Shown one piece after another: positions 1-6,348 of a stretch of DNA of 7,019 nucleotides. The translations under genes were made by a program, and so were the position numbers. Position 1 is the stretch's first letter. Each line of letters starts with the position of its first letter. The notes beneath the pieces were generated by a model. The model saw only the letters and a list, made by a program, of their open reading frames with translations. It had not been told where the DNA came from and did no database searches. Source of the DNA: Stenotrophomonas sp. (lineage in GTDB: Bacteria > Pseudomonadota > Gammaproteobacteria > Xanthomonadales > Xanthomonadaceae); assembly GCA_003248565.1 (NCBI GenBank), contig QFOV01000170.1, positions 1-7,019 on the forward strand, given 5' to 3'.

Positions 1-1122
1 GCCGATGTCATGCCGCACCGGGCCTTCCACCACCTTGCTGAAGTCCAGCGCTGCACGGTCCAGGGTCTGCTCGGTGGCGCGGTCTTCGCTGCGCTTGCAG
101 GGAGCGCCACCACCCGGGCAACCACTGCCGGCCAGAATGCGGGTAACACCACGGCTGTCGGTGACCTGGCGGTCCAGCTGTGCATCAAGGGTGTCGAACA
201 AGGCATTGCCTGCACGCCACTGCCAGCTTACGCCATAACGGTCGCGGTCATTGCGATCGTCGCCCTTGCGCTCCAGGTAGCCCGGTGCGTAGACGCGGGA
301 AAGATTGTCGACTTCGTTGTGGGCGCGGCCGCGCTCGTACATGAAGCCCAGCGTGTGCGCGTCCGACAACTGCAGATCCACCTTGCCGAGCAGGTTGTCG
401 CGTGTGCTGTCGACCGGATCCGGCGTGCGTCGACCGACACCGATCCGGTCCACCGTACTGTCGTACCAGCTTTCGCTTTCATGACCTTCGCGGCGGGTAT
501 AGACCAGCATCGACTCAACGATACCGGTACGGTTGGCGAAGCTCAGCGTGCCCATGGTCTCGTCGTTGGAGCCGCTGTAGCCGAACTTCACCCCGACGTG
601 GGTGTCATTGCCTTCTGGCTTGAGGTAGTCCGCAGGGTCCTTGGTGGTGAACACCACCGCGCCGCCGAGCGCACCGCTGCCGGAGGTGATCGAATCGGCA
701 CCCTTGACCACCTGCAGGCTCTTCAGCGTATCGATGTCCACATCGCCGCGGCCGCTGCGGAAGAACTCGTAGGAGCGCGCCGTCTCCACCGATTCGGCCA
801 GGCTCAGGCCATCGACGGTGATCGCCACGCGGTCGCTTTCCAGGCCACGGATGTTGAAACCGTTGTCACCGAAGCGGCCCATGTCGACCACGCTCACGCC
901 CGGGATGTAGCGGATGGCCTCTTCCATGTTGTTGGCCATCTCGGCATCGAGATCGGCGGCACTGAGCACGGTCACGTTCTGGTTGCGCGACTTGCTCTTC
1001 TTTGCCCGTTCGGCCTCAACGCGGACGGTGTCCAGGTTCGAGGCATCCGGCGCTTCGGCACGGGCGACGCCGGACAGGCTGGCCAGCACGGCCAGCGCGA
1101 GCACGGATACAGCTGCATTCAT
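1..1122 (-). CDS. TonB-dependent receptor, hemoglobin/transferrin/lactoferrin-like, N-terminal part (runs off left edge)
   Basis: This is an outer-membrane, TonB-energised uptake receptor; 374 residues are visible and the C-terminal barrel lies outside the window. Residues 1-22 form a signal peptide (hydrophobic core, cleavage after ARA). A TonB-box-like stretch LDTVRVEA is at 30-37 and the plug domain spans about 45-165. Family-typical plug motifs are FNIRGLESDRVAITVDG (89-105), a VVKGADS segment near 138-144 and SGSGALGGAVVFTTKDP (147-163). These resemble the hemoglobin/transferrin/lactoferrin receptor group, so heme or another iron source is the likely ligand, but the FRAP/NPNL heme motifs would lie beyond the edge and cannot be checked. 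The start at 1122 is supported by GGAG (1133-1130) seven bases upstream and by the signal peptide directly after it. Two cysteines (335 and 342) could form an extracellular-loop disulfide. It follows the EF-hand gene on the same strand after 157 nt. The family call is firm; the substrate is inferred. Confidence 0.93.
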   Translation of the reverse strand, partial: MNAAVSVLALAVLASLSGVARAEAPDASNLDTVRVEAERAKKSKSRNQNVTVLSAADLDAEMANNMEEAIRYIPGVSVVDMGRFGDNGFNIRGLESDRVAITVDGLSLAESVETARSYEFFRSGRGDVDIDTLKSLQVVKGADSITSGSGALGGAVVFTTKDPADYLKPEGNDTHVGVKFGYSGSNDETMGTLSFANRTGIVESMLVYTRREGHESESWYDSTVDRIGVGRRTPDPVDSTRDNLLGKVDLQLSDAHTLGFMYERGRAHNEVDNLSRVYAPGYLERKGDDRNDRDRYGVSWQWRAGNALFDTLDAQLDRQVTDSRGVTRILAGSGCPGGGAPCKRSEDRATEQTLDRAALDFSKVVEGPVRHDIG

Positions 1123-1203
1123 CAGAGATCTCCACAGAAAGGTAATGGCGGGGACTACGCCGTTCCTGGCTGCTCGATCACATGGACCATGCCGGCTGGG
1201 GGG

Positions 1204-1227
1204 CACCGGCGCCACACTGGCGCCGTG
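1204..1227. repeat. Imperfect inverted repeat (hairpin) between EF-hand and receptor genes
   Basis: The arms CACCGGCGCC (1204-1213) and GGCGCCGTG (1219-1227) pair over nine base pairs with one bulged C and a five-base loop. No T-tract follows on either strand, so it is not a standard intrinsic terminator. It lies about 80 nt upstream of the receptor start, in the would-be leader or promoter region, and could be an mRNA-processing or attenuation structure. Confidence 0.4.
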
Positions 1228-1247
1228 TCATTGCAGAAACTGGGGTG

Positions 1248-1270
1248 ACCGGTCGCAGGCAGCGACCGGT
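1248..1270 (-). terminator. Perfect 9-bp stem-loop just after the EF-hand gene; terminator-like without a T-tract
   Basis: ACCGGTCGC (1248-1256) and GCGACCGGT (1262-1270) form a perfect nine-pair GC-rich stem around a five-base loop. On the minus strand it starts nine bases after the EF-hand stop codon, a usual terminator position. The following minus-strand bases (CACCCCAGTTTC) hold no real U-run, so termination may be partial, or the hairpin may protect the 3' end of the upstream mRNA. This would allow different expression of the receptor and the two upstream genes. Confidence 0.45.
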
Positions 1271-1279
1271 AGGCGCGGC

Positions 1280-2128
1280 TCAACGGTTGCCGTTGGCCGA
1301 ATGGGCACCGGCAACCGGCTCCGGATCGCGGGCATCAACGATGCCGTCGCGATTGCTGTCAGCGCGGTCGAACAGGCGCTTGCCGGACACCTGGTACTCG
1401 GCAAAGGTCATGCGACCATCCTTGTCGGTATCCAGCGAATCGAATCGCACGCCGGCCTGGCGGCTTGCCGCGTCGCGAACCTTGCTGCGCTGTGCATCCA
1501 GTCGGCCTTCAAACTCGGCGGTGTATTCGGCCAGGTCCAGCGCGCCATCGCCATTGGTATCGGCAGCAGCAAAAGTCGCACTGCGTGCGGCGTCGAACTC
1601 GGCGCGCTCCACCAGCCCATCACCATTGCGGTCGTACAGTTCGATCATGCCGTTGGCGGTATGCGAGGTCGGCATCTTCAGCGGGTCGCGGTTGTCGCTG
1701 GCGGCGGTTTCCCGTGTGGCTTCCTGGCTCTTCTCGTAGCCGGCCCAGGTGCGCTCACCGGCGGCATCGAACTCGGCCCGGCTGATGCTGCCGCTCTTGT
1801 CGCGGTCCAGCGCCTTGAAGCGGGTATCGGTCTGACGCAGGTGGCCGGCACGCGCGTCGGCCAGCCGAACATCGAAGCGCTGCAGGTATTCGTCCACGTA
1901 CTCCTGGCGATCGACGTGCCCGTCATTGTTCGCATCGGTGGCGTCATAACGCTGCCGACGGAACTGCTCGAAGGCTTCCCAGCTCACCGCGCCGGTCTTG
2001 TCCGGATCGAACTGGGCCAGGAAGGCGGTAACCGTCGGCGATACCACGGGCGGCGCGGCGGCCTGCGCCGAGGCAGGCGGGGCCAGCACCGCTGCCAGCA
2101 TTGTGGCAACAGCAAAGTAGGTTTTCAT
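1280..2128 (-). CDS. Secreted multi-EF-hand calcium-binding protein
   Basis: This is a 282-residue exported protein with a signal peptide at about 1-22 (cleavage after ASA or AQA) and seven recognisable EF-hand loops starting at residues 41, 65, 108, 166, 190, 233 and 257. Loops at 65 (DANNDGHVDRQE), 108 (DRDKSGSISRAE), 166, 190 and 233 are near-canonical, with acids at positions 1, 5 (S at 112 in the third) and E at 12. Loop 41 has A instead of E at position 12, and loop 257 ends in D. A degenerate eighth hand aligns at 132 (EKSQEATRETAA). Calcium binding in the periplasm or outside the cell is therefore likely; the role is unknown. The start at 2128 has an AGGGA-like site at 2141-2137, eight bases upstream, overlapping the 10-bp palindrome GGGATATCCC (2131-2140). 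It lies 26 nt after the DUF4198-like gene, so the two are probably cotranscribed. The halves of the protein look like an internal duplication. Confidence 0.92.
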   Translation of the reverse strand: MKTYFAVATMLAAVLAPPASAQAAAPPVVSPTVTAFLAQFDPDKTGAVSWEAFEQFRRQRYDATDANNDGHVDRQEYVDEYLQRFDVRLADARAGHLRQTDTRFKALDRDKSGSISRAEFDAAGERTWAGYEKSQEATRETAASDNRDPLKMPTSHTANGMIELYDRNGDGLVERAEFDAARSATFAAADTNGDGALDLAEYTAEFEGRLDAQRSKVRDAASRQAGVRFDSLDTDKDGRMTFAEYQVSGKRLFDRADSNRDGIVDARDPEPVAGAHSANGNR

Positions 2129-2154
2129 CTGGGATATCCCTGTTGGAAAGCGGC

Positions 2155-2949
2155 TCAGGGTTCGAGCACGCGGAAGCTGAGCGTGTAGTTGTTGCCGTAC
2201 TCCGGCGCGGCCGCACCAGCCGGTGCCGGGCCGCGGTAGCGGATCAGGGCCAGATAGGCGCCCGCTTGCTGCAAGGCGAACGAGGCCTTGCCAGCGGCGT
2301 CTGTCGTCAACTCGACTGGAGCCGGCTGGATCTCGTCATCACCACGCGCGGCGTGGATTTCAACCTTCTGTGCCGGCAACGGCTTGCCGTCGTAATGCAC
2401 CTCGAAGACGAACTGCTCACCGACATACAGGTCCGATGGGTGGGTCACCGGCACCAGTTCCAGGCCCTTGCCGTAGGGCGCCAAGGCCTGACGGGTCGGC
2501 TCGCCGGCGGTCAGGTAGACCTCCGAGCGCGACAGGCTCTGGTAATGCGAGAGCACGGTGGCACCGGGCGGCAGTGGCTTGGCCGGATCACGGCTGCTTT
2601 CCTTGCGACCATCCACTTCCCAAGTGCGGAACACGGCGCCAAGGCGGTTGCCGGTGGAGAAGCGGTACGTGCCCTTCTTGCCCGGCAGGGTCTGTTCGAC
2701 CACGGCACGGGTCTTCAGCCGCTGCACCACATCGGGCGCGTGCTGCACGCCATCGGGATCGGTAACGACGAACTCGCTGTTATCGAACACGACTTCGGGC
2801 ACGAAGAAATGCTCGGCGAAGCTGGCATCCAGGGTAACCGTGCTGGTCGGCTGCACCTTGAAGGTGGCCGGAGCGAGGTACGGGGTATGCGCCTGGACAG
2901 GCAGTACCGCAGCGGCCAGCAACAGGCAGGCCAAAGGACGGAAGTTCAT
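2155..2949 (-). CDS. DUF4198-like exported protein (metal-uptake-associated)
   Basis: This 264-residue protein has a signal peptide (1-20, ending VQA) followed by a mature part that begins HTPYLAP. The family fit rests on the N-terminal AH motif after the signal, the GTYRFSTGN segment (93-101), and a C-terminal beta-rich Ig-like half with YVGEQFVFEVHYDGKPLP (175-192), VEIHA and TTDAAGKASFAL (215-226). DUF4198 proteins (PF10670, COG5266) are periplasmic, often linked to nickel or cobalt uptake and to TonB-dependent receptors. Here the Fur-type box upstream and the receptor downstream point to iron, heme or another metal. It is the first gene of the minus-strand operon; the start at 2949 has only a weak GAGA-like ribosome site. 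PLAC at 5-8 is too close to the N-terminus to be a lipobox. Family assignment is from memory of motifs, so moderately sure; the ligand is not known. Confidence 0.82.
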   Translation of the reverse strand: MNFRPLACLLLAAAVLPVQAHTPYLAPATFKVQPTSTVTLDASFAEHFFVPEVVFDNSEFVVTDPDGVQHAPDVVQRLKTRAVVEQTLPGKKGTYRFSTGNRLGAVFRTWEVDGRKESSRDPAKPLPPGATVLSHYQSLSRSEVYLTAGEPTRQALAPYGKGLELVPVTHPSDLYVGEQFVFEVHYDGKPLPAQKVEIHAARGDDEIQPAPVELTTDAAGKASFALQQAGAYLALIRYRGPAPAGAAAPEYGNNYTLSFRVLEP

Positions 2950-2993
2950 CGAAGGGTCTCATGGGAAGGACCGGCGCGATGCCGGCGGGCGAT

Positions 2994-3022
2994 ACGTTAA
3001 GTTAATTGCGAATGATTCGCAA
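2994..3022 (-). promoter_or_regulatory. Candidate sigma-70 promoter for the DUF4198-like operon, inside the Fur-type box
   Basis: On the minus strand TTGCGA (3022-3017) and TAACGT (2999-2994) are 17 bases apart and sit 45 bases upstream of the first gene. The -35 matches four of six consensus bases; the -10 matches only three, so this is tentative. The -35 lies within the palindrome at 3005-3023, so a bound regulator would block polymerase. Confidence 0.35.
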
Positions 3023-3023
3023 T
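3005..3023. promoter_or_regulatory. Fur-type operator (perfect 19-bp palindrome)
   Basis: ATTGCGAAT, one central base, then ATTCGCAAT make a perfect 9-1-9 palindrome. It matches the Fur 7-1-7 heptamer model (TGATAAT-N-ATTATCA) at five of seven bases per half (TGCGAAT/ATTCGCA), and GCGAATnATTCGC forms are common in high-GC Fur boxes. The site lies 56 bases upstream of the DUF4198-like start. It implies repression by iron-loaded Fur and induction under iron limitation, fitting the receptor downstream. A zinc or other Fur-family regulator cannot be excluded. Confidence 0.75.
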
Positions 3024-3044
3024 AACATTCGTTGAAATTGATGA

Positions 3045-3074
3045 CCCTTTGCCCGCCTGGTGCACGGCAAAGGG
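3045..3074. repeat. Perfect 9-bp inverted repeat, 12-base loop; possible boundary terminator
   Basis: CCCTTTGCC (3045-3053) and GGCAAAGGG (3066-3074) are exact reverse complements. Read on the minus strand the stem is followed by TCATCAATTTC, a weak T-rich tail, so it could stop readthrough from the TetR-family gene (ending at 3289) before the Fur-controlled promoter. The distance of about 215 nt from that stop is long for a dedicated terminator. Confidence 0.4.
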
Positions 3075-3176
3075 CGCGCCGCAGCCACTCGACGCAGGAT
3101 CCGCCAGCCCAGGCATACCACTACGCTACCGGCGCCTTCTTCAATCAGGAAACCCACGGAATCAGTACTACTGGTC

Positions 3177-3199
3177 TGGCAAGCGATGTCGCTTGGCCA
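3177..3199. repeat. Dyad with one offset base, possible operator
   Basis: TGGCAAGCGA, two central bases, then TCGCTTGGCCA form a near-perfect dyad: seven pairs next to the centre (CAAGCGA/TCGCTTG) and three more after one bulged base. The two-base centre disfavours an RNA hairpin and suits a protein-binding site better. No gene starts next to it, so its role is open. Confidence 0.3.
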
Positions 3200-3288
3200 A
3201 TGCAGCGGACCTGTCCGGAGCGGTTTCCAGCCGATTACTGAGCCGGCACGTTGGGCGCGACTCCGCGTGCCCTTTTGGGGTTTCCCTT

Positions 3289-3933
3289 CTACTCGGGCAG
3301 CGCCTGTGAGATCGCCGCAGTGAGTACACCTCTCAGGGTATCTGCCTGCAGATCCGGATCGCGCACCGCGCGCATCGCCAGGCCTTCCACCAACGCCCTC
3401 AGCAACAGCACGCGTTGCTGGACTGCCGCTTCGTCCGATGCACGGCCACGCTCCTGATCGTGACGCCGCAACCACTGTGCGATGGCCTCGCCTATCTGCT
3501 TGTCGTGATTGCGCACTACCTCGGCAATGACCGGATCACGATGCGCCTCTGCATTGATCTGCGCGAACAGCACCACGCTGGCGATCGTGCTGCCGCGCGT
3601 TTCCAGGGTCTCGCCACGCGCCCAATGCTGGTAGCAGACCAGCAGGCTCTCGATCAGATCGGCCGGTGCCGGAGGATGCCGCATGGCCTCCTGGTCATGC
3701 GCGAGCTGCCGCTCGATCAAGGCCAGAATCAATGTGCGTTTGTTATCAAAGTAGCGGTACATCAGCCCCTGGCTGATGTTCGCCTCGGCCGCGATGTCGC
3801 TGATCGATCCTGCGTGGAAACCGCGTCCGATGAAGCACTGCTGGGCAGCATCCAGGATCCGTTGACGTTGCGCTTCGGCGTGTGATCTGGCGGCTTCGTC
3901 GGCAGATGGGGACAGGACTTTATTGGGCGGCAT
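3289..3933 (-). CDS. TetR/AcrR-family transcriptional repressor
   Basis: This 214-residue cytoplasmic regulator has a classic N-terminal TetR DNA-binding domain at about 22-70: QRQRILDAAQQCF, then a helix-turn-helix over SISDIAAEANISQGLMYRYF (43-62) and NKRTLILALIER. The remainder is an all-helical ligand-binding and dimerisation domain. Its end (LVEGLAMRAVRDPDLQADTL) resembles BetI-type TetR C-termini, though the ligand cannot be read from sequence. The length is typical for the family. It is divergent from the second TonB-dependent receptor, with a matching palindromic operator (3981-3998) 47 bases upstream of its own start, so it probably represses both itself and the receptor-phosphatase operon. 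The start at 3933 is the only one giving a full HTH domain with a short leader; no strong ribosome site is seen. Confidence 0.94.
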   Translation of the reverse strand: MPPNKVLSPSADEAARSHAEAQRQRILDAAQQCFIGRGFHAGSISDIAAEANISQGLMYRYFDNKRTLILALIERQLAHDQEAMRHPPAPADLIESLLVCYQHWARGETLETRGSTIASVVLFAQINAEAHRDPVIAEVVRNHDKQIGEAIAQWLRRHDQERGRASDEAAVQQRVLLLRALVEGLAMRAVRDPDLQADTLRGVLTAAISQALPE

Positions 3934-3980
3934 CGCATGCTGGGAGACGTGAAGTGTCCGAATGGTACGTCAGTCGCGCG

Positions 3981-3998
3981 TGAATGAACGGTCATTCA
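3981..3998. promoter_or_regulatory. TetR-family operator in the divergent gap
   Basis: TGAATGA (3981-3987), four spacer bases (ACGG), and TCATTCA (3992-3998) form a perfect 7-4-7 inverted repeat. The TGAATGA-N4-TCATTCA shape is typical of TetR/AcrR operators. It sits 47 bases from the repressor start and 59 bases from the receptor start. A -10-like TGTAAT (4001-4006) directly follows, so binding would occlude the receptor promoter; no good -35 is evident. Confidence 0.8.
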
Positions 3999-4057
3999 TT
4001 TGTAATTTCAGCCGCCCAGAATCCGCCCGGTCTTCCACTCCCCCGCGAACGGATCCG

Positions 4058-6331
4058 ATGCGCCCCGCCATGAAGCACCCCCACCTGCTCGCTCTCACCA
4101 TAGCGGCAGCCCTGCCCCAGCTGGCCGTAGCCAGCGACGCCGAAAGCGCGGATAGCGGCAGCCGCGATGTGGTTTCGCTGGACCAGATCGTCATCACCGC
4201 ACAGAAGCGGGCTACCAACCTGCAGGAGACCCCGATTTCGGTCTCGGTCGTCGATGCCGAGGCCTTGAAGGACCGCAGCGCGATCTCGATCGGCAGCCTG
4301 TCGGACGGCTCCATTCCCTCACTGCGCGTTACCCCGTTCGCCACCCGCAGTTCGGCGCTGAACATAGGCATACGCGGCATCGGTGCATCCGGCGATGCCA
4401 ACCAGCCCGCCCGCGATGCAGGTGTCGGCATCTATGTCGATGGCGTGTTCATGGGCCGCGCCCAGGGCCTGGGCAGCATGCTGTACGACGTTGAGCGCAT
4501 CGAAGTCCTGAAGGGACCGCAGGGCACCCTGTTCGGCCGCAACACCGAAGGCGGTGCGGTCAGCATCGTCACCAAGCAACCGCTGGGAGAATTCGGTGGC
4601 AGCGTCAACGCCGGCGTCTCCAACTACAGCGGCCAGAACACTGGCCTGCACCTGGACCTGCCCAAGCTGGGCGACGTCAGCTTCAAGATCGATGCGGTGC
4701 AGGCCAAGCGCGGCGGCACCACCGACAACGCCATGCGCGGCGAGCGCGACTTCAACAGCTACGACAAGCGCGGCGCGCGCGTCAGCGCGCTATGGCAGCC
4801 CAGCGACAGCTTCTCCGCGCTGTACGCGTTTGACCGCTCCTACGATGCGACCACGCCGTACCACGTGCAGATGCTGGTTCCCGGCCCGGCGGTGAGCCCC
4901 CTCCAGAGTGCCGGCGCCAGCAAAGACCGCCGCAGCCGTTCGATCCTGGGCGGCCCGCAGGAAGACAACATCGGCCGCACCAGTGGCCATCTGCTCAATC
5001 TGGGCTGGACCCTGAGCGACAACCTCGAACTGAAATCGATCAGCTCCTACCGCGAGCTCACCCAGGGCCAGTTCGACATGGGCCTGGTGGATGCCACATC
5101 CGCTTATGGTGGTCCGAATACGCTGTTCGGGCGATACAGCTTGGCGCAGGTCTACCAGCACCAGTACAGCCAGGAGCTGCAGCTGATCGGCAACACCTCA
5201 CAGATCGAGTTCCTCGCCGGCGCGTTCTACTACCACGAGACCGCCGGGGACAACGCACAGACACCAAACATGCTGCGCTGGGGAGCGGATGGCAACAGCT
5301 ACACCGTGAACCCGGCAACCAACCCGCTCGACCTTTCCAAGGTCCGCATCGATCGTGCCAGCAAAGCGTGGACGGACAGCCTCGGTTTCTTTGGCCAGGC
5401 CACCTGGACGCCGGCATCGCTGGAACGCCTGCACCTCACCGCCGGTGGCCGCTACACCCAGGATGACAAGAAGGGCCAACTGCACACGGTGAATGGTGTC
5501 GCCACGCAGCTGCGTTTCGATGACTCGTGGAGCCGCTTCGACCCGATGGTCAACATCGCGTATGACTTAACCGACAGCGCAATGGTGTACGCCAAGTACA
5601 GCACCGGCTTCAAAGCCGGCGGCGCCAACTCACGCTCCACCACCTACACCGCTTTCGATCCCGAAGAAGTCACTGCGTTCGAACTCGGCTTCAAATCGCA
5701 GTTCTGGCAAAACCGTGCGCGCCTGAACCTGGCCCTGTTTGATTCGAAGATCGAACACAAGCAGATGGATTTCTCGCTGCCGTTCGACCCCAATAGTGGC
5801 GAGACACGCACCACCATGGTCACCACCAACGCACTGACCAACGGAAAGTCACGTGGCGCCGAATTGGAATTCAGCGTGATGCCGGTGGACAACCTGACCC
5901 TTGGCCTGAACTACGCATACACCAAGATCGATGCACAGACCGCCGTCGATCCATTCGGCGCAGGTGTCGAAGTCACGGTCAAACCGCTGTTGGCACCGAA
6001 GAACGCCGGCAGCGCATCCATCGACTACCTGCTGCCGTTCGCCAACTTCTCGGCACTCAAGTTCCACCTCGACGGCAACTGGTCCGATGGTTACTACACC
6101 AGCGAGTACGACCAGATGCTCACCGACAGCTCGTTCGTGGTGAATGCCCGCGTCGCGCTGGTGGACGTGCCGTTGAACACCACCGGCTCGACCATCGCCT
6201 TCTCGCTGTGGGCGCGCAACCTGCTGGACGAGGAACACCTGTTCTACAAGCTCAACAGCAGCGCCTTGGGGCAGACCGGCATCTTCAACGATCCGCGCAC
6301 CTATGGCTACGACGTTACCGTCAATTTCTAA
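4058..6331 (+). CDS. TonB-dependent outer-membrane receptor
   Basis: This is a complete 757-residue TonB-dependent receptor. A signal peptide covers about 1-25 (LLALTIAAALP core, cleavage after AVA), followed by a TonB box-like DQIVITAQ (42-49) and the plug domain (about 55-175). The plug has the usual NIGIRGIG (102-109), GVGIYVDGVFMGR (122-134) and VERIEVLKGPQGTLFGRNT (145-163), continuing GGAVSIVTKQP. A 22-strand barrel follows, ending in PRTYGYDVTVNF with a terminal Phe as in outer-membrane proteins. It resembles the broad iron-complex/unknown-substrate receptor group rather than a named siderophore receptor, and differs in type from the receptor at 1-1122. The frame is open back to 3962, but that start would put the operator inside the coding region, so 4058 (weak GGA upstream) or 4070 (MKHPHLL) is preferred. 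It is followed after 17 nt by the phosphatase gene. The substrate is unknown. Confidence 0.92.
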   Translation: MRPAMKHPHLLALTIAAALPQLAVASDAESADSGSRDVVSLDQIVITAQKRATNLQETPISVSVVDAEALKDRSAISIGSLSDGSIPSLRVTPFATRSSALNIGIRGIGASGDANQPARDAGVGIYVDGVFMGRAQGLGSMLYDVERIEVLKGPQGTLFGRNTEGGAVSIVTKQPLGEFGGSVNAGVSNYSGQNTGLHLDLPKLGDVSFKIDAVQAKRGGTTDNAMRGERDFNSYDKRGARVSALWQPSDSFSALYAFDRSYDATTPYHVQMLVPGPAVSPLQSAGASKDRRSRSILGGPQEDNIGRTSGHLLNLGWTLSDNLELKSISSYRELTQGQFDMGLVDATSAYGGPNTLFGRYSLAQVYQHQYSQELQLIGNTSQIEFLAGAFYYHETAGDNAQTPNMLRWGADGNSYTVNPATNPLDLSKVRIDRASKAWTDSLGFFGQATWTPASLERLHLTAGGRYTQDDKKGQLHTVNGVATQLRFDDSWSRFDPMVNIAYDLTDSAMVYAKYSTGFKAGGANSRSTTYTAFDPEEVTAFELGFKSQFWQNRARLNLALFDSKIEHKQMDFSLPFDPNSGETRTTMVTTNALTNGKSRGAELEFSVMPVDNLTLGLNYAYTKIDAQTAVDPFGAGVEVTVKPLLAPKNAGSASIDYLLPFANFSALKFHLDGNWSDGYYTSEYDQMLTDSSFVVNARVALVDVPLNTTGSTIAFSLWARNLLDEEHLFYKLNSSALGQTGIFNDPRTYGYDVTVNF

Positions 6332-6348
6332 TCCTTGGAGACCCCCTG

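Larger units (their letters stand above)
3024..3288. other. Intergenic region without a convincing gene
   Basis: This lies between the end of the tetR-like gene and the Fur-type box, part of a 339-bp gap (2950-3288). Short open frames of 68-87 codons exist on the plus strand but lack a good ribosome site, strong GC3 bias and any recognisable domain. Visible structure is limited to the inverted repeats at 3045-3074 and 3177-3199. The composition is less GC-rich than the flanking genes around 3130-3200. Confidence 0.6.

Noticed and set aside
10..1248. Long open frame on the plus strand (412 codons)
   Set aside because: It is antisense to the TonB-dependent receptor, whose minus-strand translation has a signal peptide, TonB box and plug motifs. 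The plus frame is a by-product of high GC at third positions and shows no recognisable domain.
1248..1270. Possible SMAG-type (GTAG-headed) repeat of Stenotrophomonas
   Set aside because: The stem is suitable but no GTAG tetranucleotide heads the 5' arm on either strand, so it is treated as a plain hairpin.
914..2188. Long open frame on the plus strand (424 codons)
   Set aside because: It is antisense to the EF-hand gene and part of the receptor. The minus-strand product has a signal peptide and repeated EF-hand loops; the plus product shows none.
2923..2937. Lipobox-like PLAC near the start of the DUF4198-like protein
   Set aside because: The cysteine is residue 8, before the hydrophobic core, whereas lipoprotein cysteines follow it; a normal signal peptidase I site ending VQA is present.
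2101..3000. Plus-strand open frame of 299 codons
   Set aside because: It is antisense to the DUF4198-like gene, has no ribosome site or family motif, and crosses the promoter and start region of the real gene.
3032..3323. Short plus-strand frames of 69-87 codons in the spacer
   Set aside because: They overlap each other in different frames, lack clear ribosome sites and strong codon bias, and contain no known motif.
3962..4057. Upstream extension of the second receptor (start at 3962)
   Set aside because: The extra 32 residues lie before the signal peptide and would overlap the TetR operator and probable promoter; starts at 4058 or 4070 fit an exported protein.
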